64,000 bases of DNA, from positions 78,733 to 142,732 of the forward strand of contig CAYMOG010000001.1 in the NCBI GenBank assembly GCA_964392065.1, given 5' to 3'. Shown one piece after another: positions 42,971-51,175 of this stretch (its first letter is position 1; each line of letters starts with the position of its first letter). Under the pieces are notes generated by a model. The model was not told where the DNA came from. It saw nothing but the letters and a program-made list of their open reading frames with translations, and searched no databases. The translations under genes and the position numbers were made by a program. The stretch is from JASBZA01 sp964392065 (GTDB taxonomy: Bacteria; Bacillota; Clostridia; Saccharofermentanales; Fastidiosipilaceae).

Positions 42971-43447
42971 TTGAGTAAAAACAAGTTAACAGTCGCATAT
43001 ATTAATGAAAATCGTGACGAAGTTCTAGCAAAGTATAGCAGTAAGCATACTAAATCCACCCGCCCTCAGGTTCTTACGAAAAAGCAACGTAAAGCTCTAG
43101 GTGTAGGTAAAGATTTAGGTAAAGCAAAAGTTGATAATGTAAGAGTAGCTCCACGTAAAGTGAAAATTGTTTTAGATCAAATTCGTGGTAAAAGTGTAGA
43201 AGATGCAAGAGCAATCCTTCTATATACAGATAAGGTAGCAACTGAATATATCCTTAAGCTTCTTGATTCTGCAACCGCCAATGCAGTAAATAATAATGGT
43301 CTTAATCCTGATTTCCTATATGTCTCCGAATGCAGCGTAGGTCATGGTATCGTTTATAAGCGCTTCATTCCTAGAGGTAAAGGCAGCGCGTCTCCAATTA
43401 TGAAGAGAACGAGCAATATCAAGATCGTTGTAAGAGAAAGAGATTAG
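42971..43447 (+). CDS. rplV: 50S ribosomal protein L22 with N-terminal extension
   Basis: 158 aa, against a usual length of about 110. The L22 core begins only around residue 54 (VDNVRVAPRKVKIVLDQIRGK area) and is complete, with the tunnel beta-hairpin in RFIPRGKGSASPI. The preceding 50 or so residues, basic and rich in Lys, have no counterpart in the standard protein. TTG is used as start after GGAAGGGGG; no closer start with a binding site precedes the core, and the extension is in frame, so it is probably translated. Confidence 0.95.
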   Translation: MSKNKLTVAYINENRDEVLAKYSSKHTKSTRPQVLTKKQRKALGVGKDLGKAKVDNVRVAPRKVKIVLDQIRGKSVEDARAILLYTDKVATEYILKLLDSATANAVNNNGLNPDFLYVSECSVGHGIVYKRFIPRGKGSASPIMKRTSNIKIVVRERD

Positions 43448-43460
43448 GGGGAAGTAATAC

Positions 43461-44165
43461 ATGGGACAAAAGGTTAATCCACATGGTTTACGCGTAGGTG
43501 TTATCAAAGACTGGAGCGCAAAATGGTACGCAAATAAAAAAGATTTTAGTACCTACCTAGTCGAAGACAAAGCGATTCGCGATTATGTTAAAAAGGAAAC
43601 GGCACACGCAGGTGTATCCGTGATTGATATCGAAAGAAAAGGTGATGAAAAAACAACCATCACAATCTTCACAGGTAAGCCTGGTATCATCATTGGTCGC
43701 CAAGGTGCAGGTATCGAAGAACTTAAAGTTAAACTACGCAAGAAATTTAATAAAGAATTCTTCATCAATGTTAATGAAGCTGGAAATCCAGACACCGTAG
43801 CTCAACTTGTAGCCGAAAATATAGCTTCACAACTCGAAAGACGTGTGTCTTTCCGTAGAGCTATGAAGCAGAGCATATCTAGAGCCATGAAAGCAGGTAT
43901 CAAAGGTATCAAGACGCAAGTAAGTGGTCGTCTAGGTGGTGCAGAAATTGCTAGAACAGAAAATTATCATGAAGGAACCATTCCTCTACAGACTTTGCGT
44001 GCAGACATCGATTATGGGTTTGCAGAAGCACATACCACTTATGGTCGTTTAGGATGTAAGGTTTGGATCTACCGCGGTGAGGTATTCAAGGGTGCTGAAA
44101 ATAATCAGCAAAATACTAGAGCTCCTCGTCGCCAAAGAAATACCAATGACGGAGGTGCAAATTAA
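43461..44165 (+). CDS. rpsC: 30S ribosomal protein S3
   Basis: 234 aa. N-terminal GQKVNPHGLRVG, KH domain with GIIIGRQGAGIEEL, and C-terminal domain with GRLGGAEIAR. A Gln/Asn/Arg-rich tail ends the protein. S3 helps form the mRNA entry and helicase site. GGGGGAAG precedes the ATG. TAATG overlap with rplP. Confidence 0.99.
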   Translation: MGQKVNPHGLRVGVIKDWSAKWYANKKDFSTYLVEDKAIRDYVKKETAHAGVSVIDIERKGDEKTTITIFTGKPGIIIGRQGAGIEELKVKLRKKFNKEFFINVNEAGNPDTVAQLVAENIASQLERRVSFRRAMKQSISRAMKAGIKGIKTQVSGRLGGAEIARTENYHEGTIPLQTLRADIDYGFAEAHTTYGRLGCKVWIYRGEVFKGAENNQQNTRAPRRQRNTNDGGAN

Positions 44166-44590
44166 TGTTACTCCCAAAAAGAGTGAAATATAGAAGAGTC
44201 CACCGTGGCCGCATGAAGGGTAAAGCCACTAGAGGTAATAAAGTTACTTATGGTGATTTCGGTCTTGTCGCTATGGAGCCAGGTTGGATTAAGAGTAATC
44301 AAATTGAATCGGCTCGTGTTGCCATCAACCGTCATCTGCGTCGTGGTGGTAAGGTCTTCATTAAGATTTTCCCCCATAAGCCAGTAACGAAGAAACCTGC
44401 TGAAGTTCGTATGGGTAAAGGTAAAGGTTCTCCAGAGTTCTGGGTAGCTGTTGTAAAACCAGGTAGAGTTCTATTTGAAGTAAAAGGCGTACCTGCAGCA
44501 GAAGCAAAGCGAGCATTAAAGCTAGCAGCTTATAAATTACCAATTGTATGTAAAGTTGTAGCTAGAGAGGAGACCGCAAATGAAAACTAA
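44165..44590 (+). CDS. rplP: 50S ribosomal protein L16
   Basis: 141 aa, full length. MLLPKRVKYRRVHRG start, GKGKGSPEFWVAVVKPGR conserved loop. Positions A-site tRNA. Its last 11 bases overlap the rpmC start, and its first base overlaps the rpsC stop, so the three genes are translated as a coupled set. Confidence 0.99.
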   Translation: MLLPKRVKYRRVHRGRMKGKATRGNKVTYGDFGLVAMEPGWIKSNQIESARVAINRHLRRGGKVFIKIFPHKPVTKKPAEVRMGKGKGSPEFWVAVVKPGRVLFEVKGVPAAEAKRALKLAAYKLPIVCKVVAREETANEN

Positions 44591-44786
44591 AGAATTACGC
44601 GAAAAATCTGTTGAAGATTTGAATGCTGAATTGGTCTCTCTAAAAGAAGAACTATTTAAGCTTCGCTTTCAACACGCAACCCATAGATTAGAAAACCCAA
44701 TTCAACTTCGTGATACACGTAGAAATATTGCAAGAGTAATGACAATTATTCGTGAACGTGAATTACAAGAAGAGAAGAAAGCATAA
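44580..44786 (+). CDS. rpmC: 50S ribosomal protein L29
   Basis: 68 aa, two-helix protein: MKTKELREKSVEDLNAEL, then LFKLRFQHATHRLENP and RRNIARVMTIIRERE. Lies beside L23 at the tunnel exit. Binding site GAGAGGAG lies in the end of rplP. Confidence 0.98.
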   Translation: MKTKELREKSVEDLNAELVSLKEELFKLRFQHATHRLENPIQLRDTRRNIARVMTIIRERELQEEKKA

Positions 44787-44800
44787 GGAGGAGGCACAGT

Positions 44801-45061
44801 ATGTCAGAAGCAAGAAATCTTCGTAAAACAAAAATCGGCATGGTCGTTTCCGATAAAATGGATAAGACCATCGTTGTAGCTGTTGTTGAGCCTACCAAGC
44901 ATCCTCTTTACAAGAAGTATGTGAAGAAGACCTTCAAATTGAAGGCTCATGATGAGAATAATGAATGCAACATTGGCGATCGTGTCCGCGTAATGGAAAC
45001 GCGTCGTCTCAGCAAGGATAAGCATTGGCGCCTTGTAGAAGTTGTAGAGAAAGCTAAGTAG
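44801..45061 (+). CDS. rpsQ: 30S ribosomal protein S17
   Basis: 86 aa, OB-fold. RKTKIGMVVSDKMDKTIVV and HPLYKKYVKKTFKLKAHDE are the family core. Binds the 5' domain of 16S rRNA. AAGGAGGAG precedes the ATG. Confidence 0.99.
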   Translation: MSEARNLRKTKIGMVVSDKMDKTIVVAVVEPTKHPLYKKYVKKTFKLKAHDENNECNIGDRVRVMETRRLSKDKHWRLVEVVEKAK

Positions 45062-45076
45062 AGCAGGAGGAAAAAC

Positions 45077-45445
45077 ATGATACAAGTAGAATCAATTCTT
45101 CAGTCTGCTGACAATACAGGCGCTCGTACACTCAAATGTGTCAAGGTACTCGGTGGATCCAAACGTAAAACAGCTAATATCGGTGATGTTATAGTTGTAG
45201 CAGTCCAAGAGGCAAGTCCTGGCGGTATGGTCAAAAAGGGTGAAGTACTAAACGCAGTCATCGTGCGTAGTAAAACCGGTGTACGTCGTGTAGACGGTTC
45301 CTATATTAAGTTTGATGATAACGCATGTGTAATCATCCGTGATGACAAGAATCCTAGAGGTACACGTATCTTTGGCCCAATGGCAAGAGAACTACGTGAA
45401 GGCGGGTTTACAAGAATTTTATCTTTGGCCCCAGAAGTTCTATAA
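45077..45445 (+). CDS. rplN: 50S ribosomal protein L14
   Basis: 122 aa, the standard length. MIQVESILQSADNTGARTL start, VRSKTGVRRVDGSYIKFDDNA and GTRIFGPMARELR. Contacts 16S h14 in a subunit bridge. AGGAGG precedes the ATG. Confidence 0.99.
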   Translation: MIQVESILQSADNTGARTLKCVKVLGGSKRKTANIGDVIVVAVQEASPGGMVKKGEVLNAVIVRSKTGVRRVDGSYIKFDDNACVIIRDDKNPRGTRIFGPMARELREGGFTRILSLAPEVL

Positions 45446-45457
45446 GGAGAAGACAAA

Positions 45458-45799
45458 ATGGCAAAAGTACATGTAAAAAAAGATGATCTTGTTTATGTCC
45501 TCTCTGGTAAGGACAAAGCAGAAACTGGTAAGGTTTTAGAAGTTTATCCTAAGACCAACCGTGTGTTAGTTGAAGGCGTTAATGTTGTAATTAAGCATAA
45601 GAAGCCTAGAAAAATGGGTGAAGTTGGTGGCCGTATTGAAGAAGAAGCTCCAATTGATGCTTCTAAGGTTATGCTAGTGGATCCAGAAACTGGTGTTCCA
45701 ACTAAAACTGGTGTACGTTTCAATGAGAATGGTGACAAGGTTCGCTATTCCAAGAGCACTGGTAAGGACATCGACGTCATTACAAAGAGTAAGAAGTGA
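45458..45799 (+). CDS. rplX: 50S ribosomal protein L24
   Basis: 113 aa. KOW motif near the N-terminus (DLVYVLSGKDKAETGKVLEVYP), then VNVVIKHKKPRK and a long C-terminal loop. Assembly initiator near the tunnel exit. Its stop overlaps an in-frame GTG upstream of rplE, but rplE itself starts 12 bases later. Confidence 0.98.
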   Translation: MAKVHVKKDDLVYVLSGKDKAETGKVLEVYPKTNRVLVEGVNVVIKHKKPRKMGEVGGRIEEEAPIDASKVMLVDPETGVPTKTGVRFNENGDKVRYSKSTGKDIDVITKSKK

Positions 45800-45810
45800 G
45801 GCTAGGGAAT

Positions 45811-46347
45811 ATGTCAAGACTTAAAGATAAGTATACAAACGAAATAGCTCCCGCCATGAGAGAGAAGTTTAACTATAAATCAGTTATGCAGATCCCAAGA
45901 TTGGAAAAAATTGTTCTCAACATGGGAGTTGGCGATAGAGAAAATAGTAAAACGGTTGAAAATGCAGCCAGAGATCTCGGTATTATTAGCGGCCAAAGAC
46001 CAGTAATCACAAAAGCTAAGAAGTCAATTGCGAACTTCAAACTTCGTGAAGGTATGGAAATTGGTTGTAAAGTCACGCTTCGTGGCGAGAGAATGTATGA
46101 ATTTCTAGATCGTTTCATGAGTGTTGCTATTCCTCGTGTGCGTGACTTCCGTGGATTGTCTGCCAACTCATTCGACGGTAGAGGTAATTATTCCGTTGGT
46201 ATGAAAGAGCAATTAATCTTCCCTGAAATTGACTATGACTCAATCGACAAGGTGAGAGGACTAGATATTGCAATTGTTACTACAGCAGAAACTGACGAAG
46301 AAGCCAGAGAGTTATTAACACTCTTCGGTATGCCGTTTGCTAGTTAA
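45811..46347 (+). CDS. rplE: 50S ribosomal protein L5
   Basis: 178 aa. The usual SRLKDKYTNEIAPAMREKF start fixes the ATG at 45811; a GTG 15 bases earlier is in frame but gives atypical residues. Later VMQIPRLEKIVLNMGVGD and RGLSANSFDGRGNYS. Binds 5S rRNA in the central protuberance. Confidence 0.98.
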   Translation: MSRLKDKYTNEIAPAMREKFNYKSVMQIPRLEKIVLNMGVGDRENSKTVENAARDLGIISGQRPVITKAKKSIANFKLREGMEIGCKVTLRGERMYEFLDRFMSVAIPRVRDFRGLSANSFDGRGNYSVGMKEQLIFPEIDYDSIDKVRGLDIAIVTTAETDEEARELLTLFGMPFAS

Positions 46348-46359
46348 GGAGGATATGAA

Positions 46360-46545
46360 ATGGCCAAGAAATCACAAGTAGTTAGATCCGAAAGAACGCC
46401 TAAATATTCTACAAGACAACATAATCGTTGTAAGCTATGCGGACGTCCCCGTGCTTATATTCGTAAATATGGTGTATGTAGAGTATGTTTCCGTGAATTA
46501 GCGTATAAGGGTGAAATCCCTGGTGTACGTAAGGCTAGTTGGTAA
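46360..46545 (+). CDS. rpsN: 30S ribosomal protein S14, zinc type
   Basis: 61 aa, short C+ form. Four zinc-binding Cys at 24, 27, 40 and 43 (CKLC and CRVC). The zinc-free longer paralogue used by many Firmicutes under zinc limitation is not in this window. AAGGAGG precedes the ATG. Confidence 0.98.
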   Translation: MAKKSQVVRSERTPKYSTRQHNRCKLCGRPRAYIRKYGVCRVCFRELAYKGEIPGVRKASW

Positions 46546-46557
46546 GGGGGAAGAAGC

Positions 46558-46953
46558 ATGAACGTAACAGATAAAATCGCAGATATGCTCACCCGCATTC
46601 GTAATGCAGCTAGAGCTAATCACAAGGAAGTGGATATTCCATCTTCTAATCTAAAAGTAAAGATCGCAGAAATTTTACTTGAAGAAGGTTATATTAAATC
46701 TTTTGATGTAAAAGAAGGTGATGTACAAGATACACTTCGTGTTACATTGAAGTATGTAAATCATAGTCCAGCGATTGCGGGTATCAAGCGCATTTCCAAA
46801 CCAGGTCTACGTATCTATTCTGGCGCACAAGACATGCCAAGAGTGTTAGATGGTTTAGGTATTGCAATTGTATCGACATCACAAGGACTAATGACAGATA
46901 AAAAATGTCGTGAAAACAAAATCGGTGGAGAAGTGCTGGCCTTCGTTTGGTAA
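46558..46953 (+). CDS. rpsH: 30S ribosomal protein S8
   Basis: 131 aa, standard. VTDKIADMLTRIRNA start and the C-terminal GIAIVSTSQGLMTDKKCRE with GGEVLAFVW. S8 is the translational repressor of the spc operon in E. coli. AAGGGGGAAG precedes the ATG. Only gene of this part followed by a gap (66 bases) with a hairpin. Confidence 0.99.
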   Translation: MNVTDKIADMLTRIRNAARANHKEVDIPSSNLKVKIAEILLEEGYIKSFDVKEGDVQDTLRVTLKYVNHSPAIAGIKRISKPGLRIYSGAQDMPRVLDGLGIAIVSTSQGLMTDKKCRENKIGGEVLAFVW

Positions 46954-46974
46954 ACGATTGAAGCACTCTGAAAG

Positions 46975-46992
46975 GAATGCATCCGTGCATTC
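46975..46992 (+). other. Hairpin between rpsH and rplF
   Basis: A perfect 7-bp stem GAATGCA/TGCATTC with the loop TCCG, without T tract. Possibly an mRNA processing or protein-binding site; role unknown. Confidence 0.45.
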
Positions 46993-47019
46993 GTAATCTT
47001 AAGAGCAGGAGGAAGAATT

Positions 47020-47562
47020 ATGTCTCGTATAGGCAATCAGCCAATTGAGCTTCCAGAAGGTATACAAATAAACGTTGAAGATAACGTTGTTACTGTTTCT
47101 AATGGAAATGCCAGCTTAACACAAAAAATTGATCCATCTATCTCTGTTAAAATCGAAGATAATACTATTATTGTAGGTAGAGATAATGACAGCAAAGAAA
47201 GCAAATCCTTACATGGTTTGTACCGTTCATTAATTTCAAATATGGTAACTGGACTTAAAGAAGGTTTCCAGAAAAAATTAGAGGTTAACGGTATCGGTTT
47301 CCGTGTTTCCATGCAAGGTAATAAACTTGTAATGAATATTGGATATTCCCATCCCGTTGAAATTGAAGCACCAGAGGGTATCACTATTGAAACCCCCACA
47401 CAGACCGAGATTCTCGTCAAGGGTGCTGATAAACAACTTGTTGGTGAAGTAGCAGCGAAAATCCGTGCTTCCCGTGTTCCTGACGTATACCATGCTAAGG
47501 GTATTAAGTACGATTATGAAGTACTACGTCGTAAGGAAGGTAAGACCGGAGCAGGCGCATAA
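47020..47562 (+). CDS. rplF: 50S ribosomal protein L6
   Basis: 180 aa with the two repeated domains of the family. SRIGNQPIELPEG start and the C-terminal GVKYDYEV-like motif KGIKYDYEVLRRKEGKTG. Located near the factor-binding site. GGAGGAAG precedes the ATG. Confidence 0.99.
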   Translation: MSRIGNQPIELPEGIQINVEDNVVTVSNGNASLTQKIDPSISVKIEDNTIIVGRDNDSKESKSLHGLYRSLISNMVTGLKEGFQKKLEVNGIGFRVSMQGNKLVMNIGYSHPVEIEAPEGITIETPTQTEILVKGADKQLVGEVAAKIRASRVPDVYHAKGIKYDYEVLRRKEGKTGAGA

Positions 47563-47578
47563 GAGAGGAGGCTAAATT

Positions 47579-47944
47579 ATGATTAAGAAATTCGACAGAA
47601 ATGCAGTCCGTAAACGTAGACATGCCCGTGTACGTAATAAGATCAACGGCACAAGTGAAAGACCTCGCTTATGTGTATTCCGTAGCAGCCGTAATATTTA
47701 TGCTCAAATTATTGATGACGTAAATGGCGTTACCCTAGTGCAAGCTTCTTCATTAGATGCTGATCTTCGCAACTATGATGGCGAAGGTAAAACAGATCTG
47801 GCCAAAGAAGTTGGTTCATTAGTTGCTAAGAGAGCTCTAGAAAATGATATCAAGACGGTTATCTTTGACCGTGCAGGATATCAATATCATGGTCGCGTTG
47901 CTGCTTTGGCTGAAGGTGCCAGAGAAGCTGGGCTAGAATTTTAA
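47579..47944 (+). CDS. rplR: 50S ribosomal protein L18
   Basis: 121 aa. RKRRHARVRNKINGTSERPRL N-terminal arm (in part), then FRSSRNIYAQIIDD and FDRAGYQYHGRVAALAEGAREAGL. Carries 5S rRNA with L5. GAGGAGG precedes the ATG. Confidence 0.99.
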   Translation: MIKKFDRNAVRKRRHARVRNKINGTSERPRLCVFRSSRNIYAQIIDDVNGVTLVQASSLDADLRNYDGEGKTDLAKEVGSLVAKRALENDIKTVIFDRAGYQYHGRVAALAEGAREAGLEF

Positions 47945-47961
47945 GCGAGGAGGAGAAACAT

Positions 47962-48459
47962 ATGGCAATGGATAATAAAGTACAACCAGAACTTATGGAA
48001 CGTGTCATCCACATTGGACGTGTTTCCAAGACCGTTAAGGGTGGACGTAATATGCGTTTTTCTGCACTCGTAATCGTCGGTGACGGCAATGGTCGTGTAG
48101 GTAAGGGTACTGGTAAGTCTATAGAAATCCCAGAAGCAATCCGTAAGGCAGTAGAACAAGCAAAAAGAAATATGATTCAAGTTCCTATTGACGGTACAAC
48201 AGTACCACATACCTATGTAGGACATTTCGGTGCAGGTGAAGTACTCGTAATGCCTGCTAAGCCAGGTACTGGTGTTATTGCTGGTGGTCCTGTACGTGCT
48301 GTTATGGAACTTGCAGGCATCAAGGACGTTCGTACGAAGTCTATGGGTACAAGTAACCCTAACAACGTGGTAAACGCTACTTTGGACGCACTAAAAGCTA
48401 TGAAATCTGTCGAGGATATCGCCAAGATTCGTGGTAAGAGTCCTGAAGAGATTCTCTAA
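47962..48459 (+). CDS. rpsE: 30S ribosomal protein S5
   Basis: 165 aa. Double-stranded-RNA-binding-like N-domain with VIHIGRVSKTVKGGRNMRFSA-type loop (site of spectinomycin resistance changes in other species) and the C-terminal GPVRAVMELAGIKDV. Guards decoding accuracy. GAGGAGG precedes the ATG. Confidence 0.99.
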   Translation: MAMDNKVQPELMERVIHIGRVSKTVKGGRNMRFSALVIVGDGNGRVGKGTGKSIEIPEAIRKAVEQAKRNMIQVPIDGTTVPHTYVGHFGAGEVLVMPAKPGTGVIAGGPVRAVMELAGIKDVRTKSMGTSNPNNVVNATLDALKAMKSVEDIAKIRGKSPEEIL

Positions 48460-48476
48460 GAAAGGATATCTTAAAC

Positions 48477-48656
48477 ATGTCAAAGTTAAAAATTACACTA
48501 GTTAAGAGTACGAATAGTACGAACAAGAAACACAGAAGAACTGTAGAGGCTCTAGGCCTGAAGAAGATTGGTGATCACGTAGAGAAAGAAGACATTCCTT
48601 CTATTCGTGGCATGGTCCGTCAGGTGTCCTATCTAGTCTCTTGTGAAGAAATTTAA
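48477..48656 (+). CDS. rpmD: 50S ribosomal protein L30
   Basis: 59 aa, read directly from the sequence between rpsE and rplO. MSKLKITLVKSTNS, then KKHRRTVEALGLKKIGD and the C-terminal IRGMVRQVSYLVSCEE match the short bacterial L30. AAAGGATATC precedes the ATG. Confidence 0.97.
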   Translation: MSKLKITLVKSTNSTNKKHRRTVEALGLKKIGDHVEKEDIPSIRGMVRQVSYLVSCEEI

Positions 48657-48673
48657 GAGGAAGGATCCGGAAA

Positions 48674-49126
48674 ATGAAATTAAATGAATTAAGACAAAAT
48701 CCGGGTGCAACCAAGACAGCCAACCGTAGAGGTCGTGGTGCAGGTTCCGGTAACGGTAAAACTGCTGGTCGCGGTCACAAAGGTCAAAAGGCTCGTTCTG
48801 GTAGCAGCACTCGTTGGGGTTTCGAAGGTGGTCAGACTCCTTTATTCCGTAGATTACCTAAGAGAGGCTTCAATAATAAAACCTTTGCAAAACACTATGT
48901 AGAAATACCTCTGGGACGTTTACAAATGTTTGAAAATGATTCCGTTGTAGATATCGATGCTATCAAGGATTCTGGTCTCATCAAGTTCTCCAAGAATAAT
49001 GATGGTATTAAAATCTTAGGTGGCGGTGGCGAATTCGATCGCAAACTTACTGTCCGTGCTGCAAAATTCACTGCTTCCGCAAAAGAAGCAATTGAAAATG
49101 CAGGGGGTAAGGCCGAGGAGGTTTAG
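48674..49126 (+). CDS. rplO: 50S ribosomal protein L15
   Basis: 150 aa. Gly/Arg-rich N-terminal arm (RRGRGAGSGNGKTAGRGHKG) that threads through 23S rRNA, then a globular part with GFEGGQTPLFRRLPKRGF. AGGAAGG precedes the ATG. Two bases separate it from secY. Confidence 0.99.
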   Translation: MKLNELRQNPGATKTANRRGRGAGSGNGKTAGRGHKGQKARSGSSTRWGFEGGQTPLFRRLPKRGFNNKTFAKHYVEIPLGRLQMFENDSVVDIDAIKDSGLIKFSKNNDGIKILGGGGEFDRKLTVRAAKFTASAKEAIENAGGKAEEV

Positions 49127-49128
49127 GC

Positions 49129-50430
49129 ATGTCTAGCATGGTTGGTACTCTAAAGAATGCTTGGAAGGTGGGAGAGCTGCGTAAACGCTTGCTCTTCACC
49201 ATCCTGATTATCGTGATTTTCCGTATTGGATCGCATATTCCAGTTCCAGGAATTGATCGGGTTCAGTTTACAAACCTTATCCGTAGATTCGGCCAACTAG
49301 GTCAGATGATGGATATTATTTCTGGTGGTGCCTTAACCTCTGTTTCAATCTTCTCATTAGGCGTACAGCCTTACATCAACGCTTCGATTATTATGCAACT
49401 ACTCACAGTAGCCATTCCATCGCTAGAAGATATGGCAAAAGAAGGTGAGACAGGACGTAAGAAAATCCAGAAGATTACAAGATATCTTATGGTAGGCTTA
49501 GCGCTCTTGCAATCCTTTGCCTTCTGGTACGCTACACGAACTGCAGGAACGGATGCTATTCCAGCTGCGCTTAATGCTATTATGGTAATTTTAGTATTTA
49601 CGGCCGGTACATCATTGGTTACTTGGTTAGGTGAGCTAGTTAATGATAAAGGTATAGGTAACGGGATTTCCGTTCTGATATTTGTAGGAATTGTTTCTCG
49701 TATGCCTCAGATGTTACAAGCATTATGGTATACCGTTAGAGCTTGGGATATCAATAATAACTGGGGTCCAGTTGTAGCTACCATATTATTAATCTTATTT
49801 GTGGCAGCCGCACTAGCCTTACTTGTTTTCGTTATTTTTGTACAAGGTGGCGAAAGAAGAATTCCTGTTCAGTACTCTAGAAGAGTAGTAGGTAGAAAGC
49901 AATATGGTGGCCAGAGCACTTATTTACCAATTAAGGTGAATCAATCGGGTGTACTTCCTGTAATTTTTGCTATGTCCATTTCTCAGTTGCCATCTATTAT
50001 CATCAGTTTCTTATTCCCAAATAGTACAGGACCTATAGTGACTTTCTTCAGAGAGTTAGGTACGAATCCTCTTTACTACGTAATTATGGCGTTCTTAATC
50101 TTAGGATTTACTTTCTTCTATTCACTAATTCAATTCAATCCTATTGAGATTTCGAATAATATGCAGAAGAATGGTGGTTATATCCCAGGTATTAGACCAG
50201 GCCGTCCAACCTCAGAATTTATTGGTAAGACTGCAGGTAGATTGAATTGGTTCGACGCTTTATTCCTCATTATTGTAACGCTGAGCCCTATGCTCATCGG
50301 TACACTTACCAACACATCCGCAATATGGATGGGTGGTACGTCCGTCATCATTATGGTTGGTGTAGTTAGAGATCTTGTCAATCAGCTCGAATCTCAAATG
50401 ATGATGAAACATTATAAAGGTTTCTTATAA
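49129..50430 (+). CDS. secY: Preprotein translocase subunit SecY
   Basis: 433 aa with ten membrane segments. RIGSHIPVPGIDRVQFTNL near the start, the plug and loop region LGVQPYINASIIMQLL, and the cytosolic loops PVQYSRRVVGRKQYGG and GGYIPGIRPGRPT that contact the ribosome and SecA. GAGGAGG lies in the end of rplO. A terminator-like hairpin follows before adk. Confidence 0.99.
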   Translation: MSSMVGTLKNAWKVGELRKRLLFTILIIVIFRIGSHIPVPGIDRVQFTNLIRRFGQLGQMMDIISGGALTSVSIFSLGVQPYINASIIMQLLTVAIPSLEDMAKEGETGRKKIQKITRYLMVGLALLQSFAFWYATRTAGTDAIPAALNAIMVILVFTAGTSLVTWLGELVNDKGIGNGISVLIFVGIVSRMPQMLQALWYTVRAWDINNNWGPVVATILLILFVAAALALLVFVIFVQGGERRIPVQYSRRVVGRKQYGGQSTYLPIKVNQSGVLPVIFAMSISQLPSIIISFLFPNSTGPIVTFFRELGTNPLYYVIMAFLILGFTFFYSLIQFNPIEISNNMQKNGGYIPGIRPGRPTSEFIGKTAGRLNWFDALFLIIVTLSPMLIGTLTNTSAIWMGGTSVIIMVGVVRDLVNQLESQMMMKHYKGFL

Positions 50431-50470
50431 AATACAATATGTACGATGCTCAAATTATAAATTGCAAGCA

Positions 50471-50516
50471 AGCTGTAGGCCTTATCCCGCTACGTGGGTG
50501 AGGCTTACGCTTTTTT
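50471..50516 (+). terminator. Terminator-like hairpin between secY and adk
   Basis: An extended stem (AGC plus GTAGGCCTTA and CCC pairing with GGG, TGAGGCTTAC and GCT; loop GCTACGT) is followed by six T residues. It lies inside the superoperon, 40 bases after secY and before the adk binding site, so it could lower expression of adk, map and infA relative to the ribosomal genes. Confidence 0.8.
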
Positions 50517-50530
50517 AGGAGAGAGTAAAA

Positions 50531-51175
50531 ATGAGAATGATTTTATTAGGTCCACCAGGATCAGGAAAAGGAACAATTGCCAAAGAAATCAGTGAGAAGT
50601 ATGAACTCCCACACATTTCAACCGGTGATATTTTCCGTTCGAATATAAAAGAAGAGACTGTACTAGGTAAAGAAGCCAAGTCCTATATGGATAGAGGTGA
50701 TTTAGTACCAGATGAATTAACCATAAGATTGGTTGAAGATCGTTTGCAGCATGAAGATGCACAAAAAGGTTTTATCTTAGATGGTTTTCCTAGAACAACT
50801 GAGCAAGCCAAGGCACTAGACGCGATTCTAGATAGGAAGCAAGAAACTTTGGACCTAGCACTTAATGTCTACGTTCCTCAGGATTTAATTCTAAAAAGAT
50901 TATCGGGCAGACGTGTTTGTTCTTCATGTGGTGAAACATATAATGTTTACTATAAACCTACAGTAAAAGAAGGTATTTGTGATCTTTGTCAGGGTGAAGT
51001 GATTCAGAGAGCGGACGATCAAGAAGAGACGATTATGAATCGTTTAAATACATACGAAGAAAAAACTGCACCTCTGATTCAATTCTATGAGGAAAGTGAT
51101 AAAGTTAGAAGTGTTGATAATTCTGGTGCACTAGAAGAGACATTAGCACAATTGAAAGAAGTACTCCATTCATGA
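50531..51175 (+). CDS. adk: Adenylate kinase
   Basis: 214 aa. Converts ATP and AMP to two ADP. P-loop GPPGSGKGT at residues 7-15, DGFPRT near 84, and a LID domain with four Cys (CSSC and CDLC), so a zinc-structured LID. TAGGAGAG precedes the ATG. Its stop overlaps the map start by four bases. Confidence 0.99.
   Translation: MRMILLGPPGSGKGTIAKEISEKYELPHISTGDIFRSNIKEETVLGKEAKSYMDRGDLVPDELTIRLVEDRLQHEDAQKGFILDGFPRTTEQAKALDAILDRKQETLDLALNVYVPQDLILKRLSGRRVCSSCGETYNVYYKPTVKEGICDLCQGEVIQRADDQEETIMNRLNTYEEKTAPLIQFYEESDKVRSVDNSGALEETLAQLKEVLHS

Noticed and set aside
47037..47420. 127-codon minus-strand frame inside rplF
   Set aside because: Shadow of rplF on the opposite strand, no start signal.
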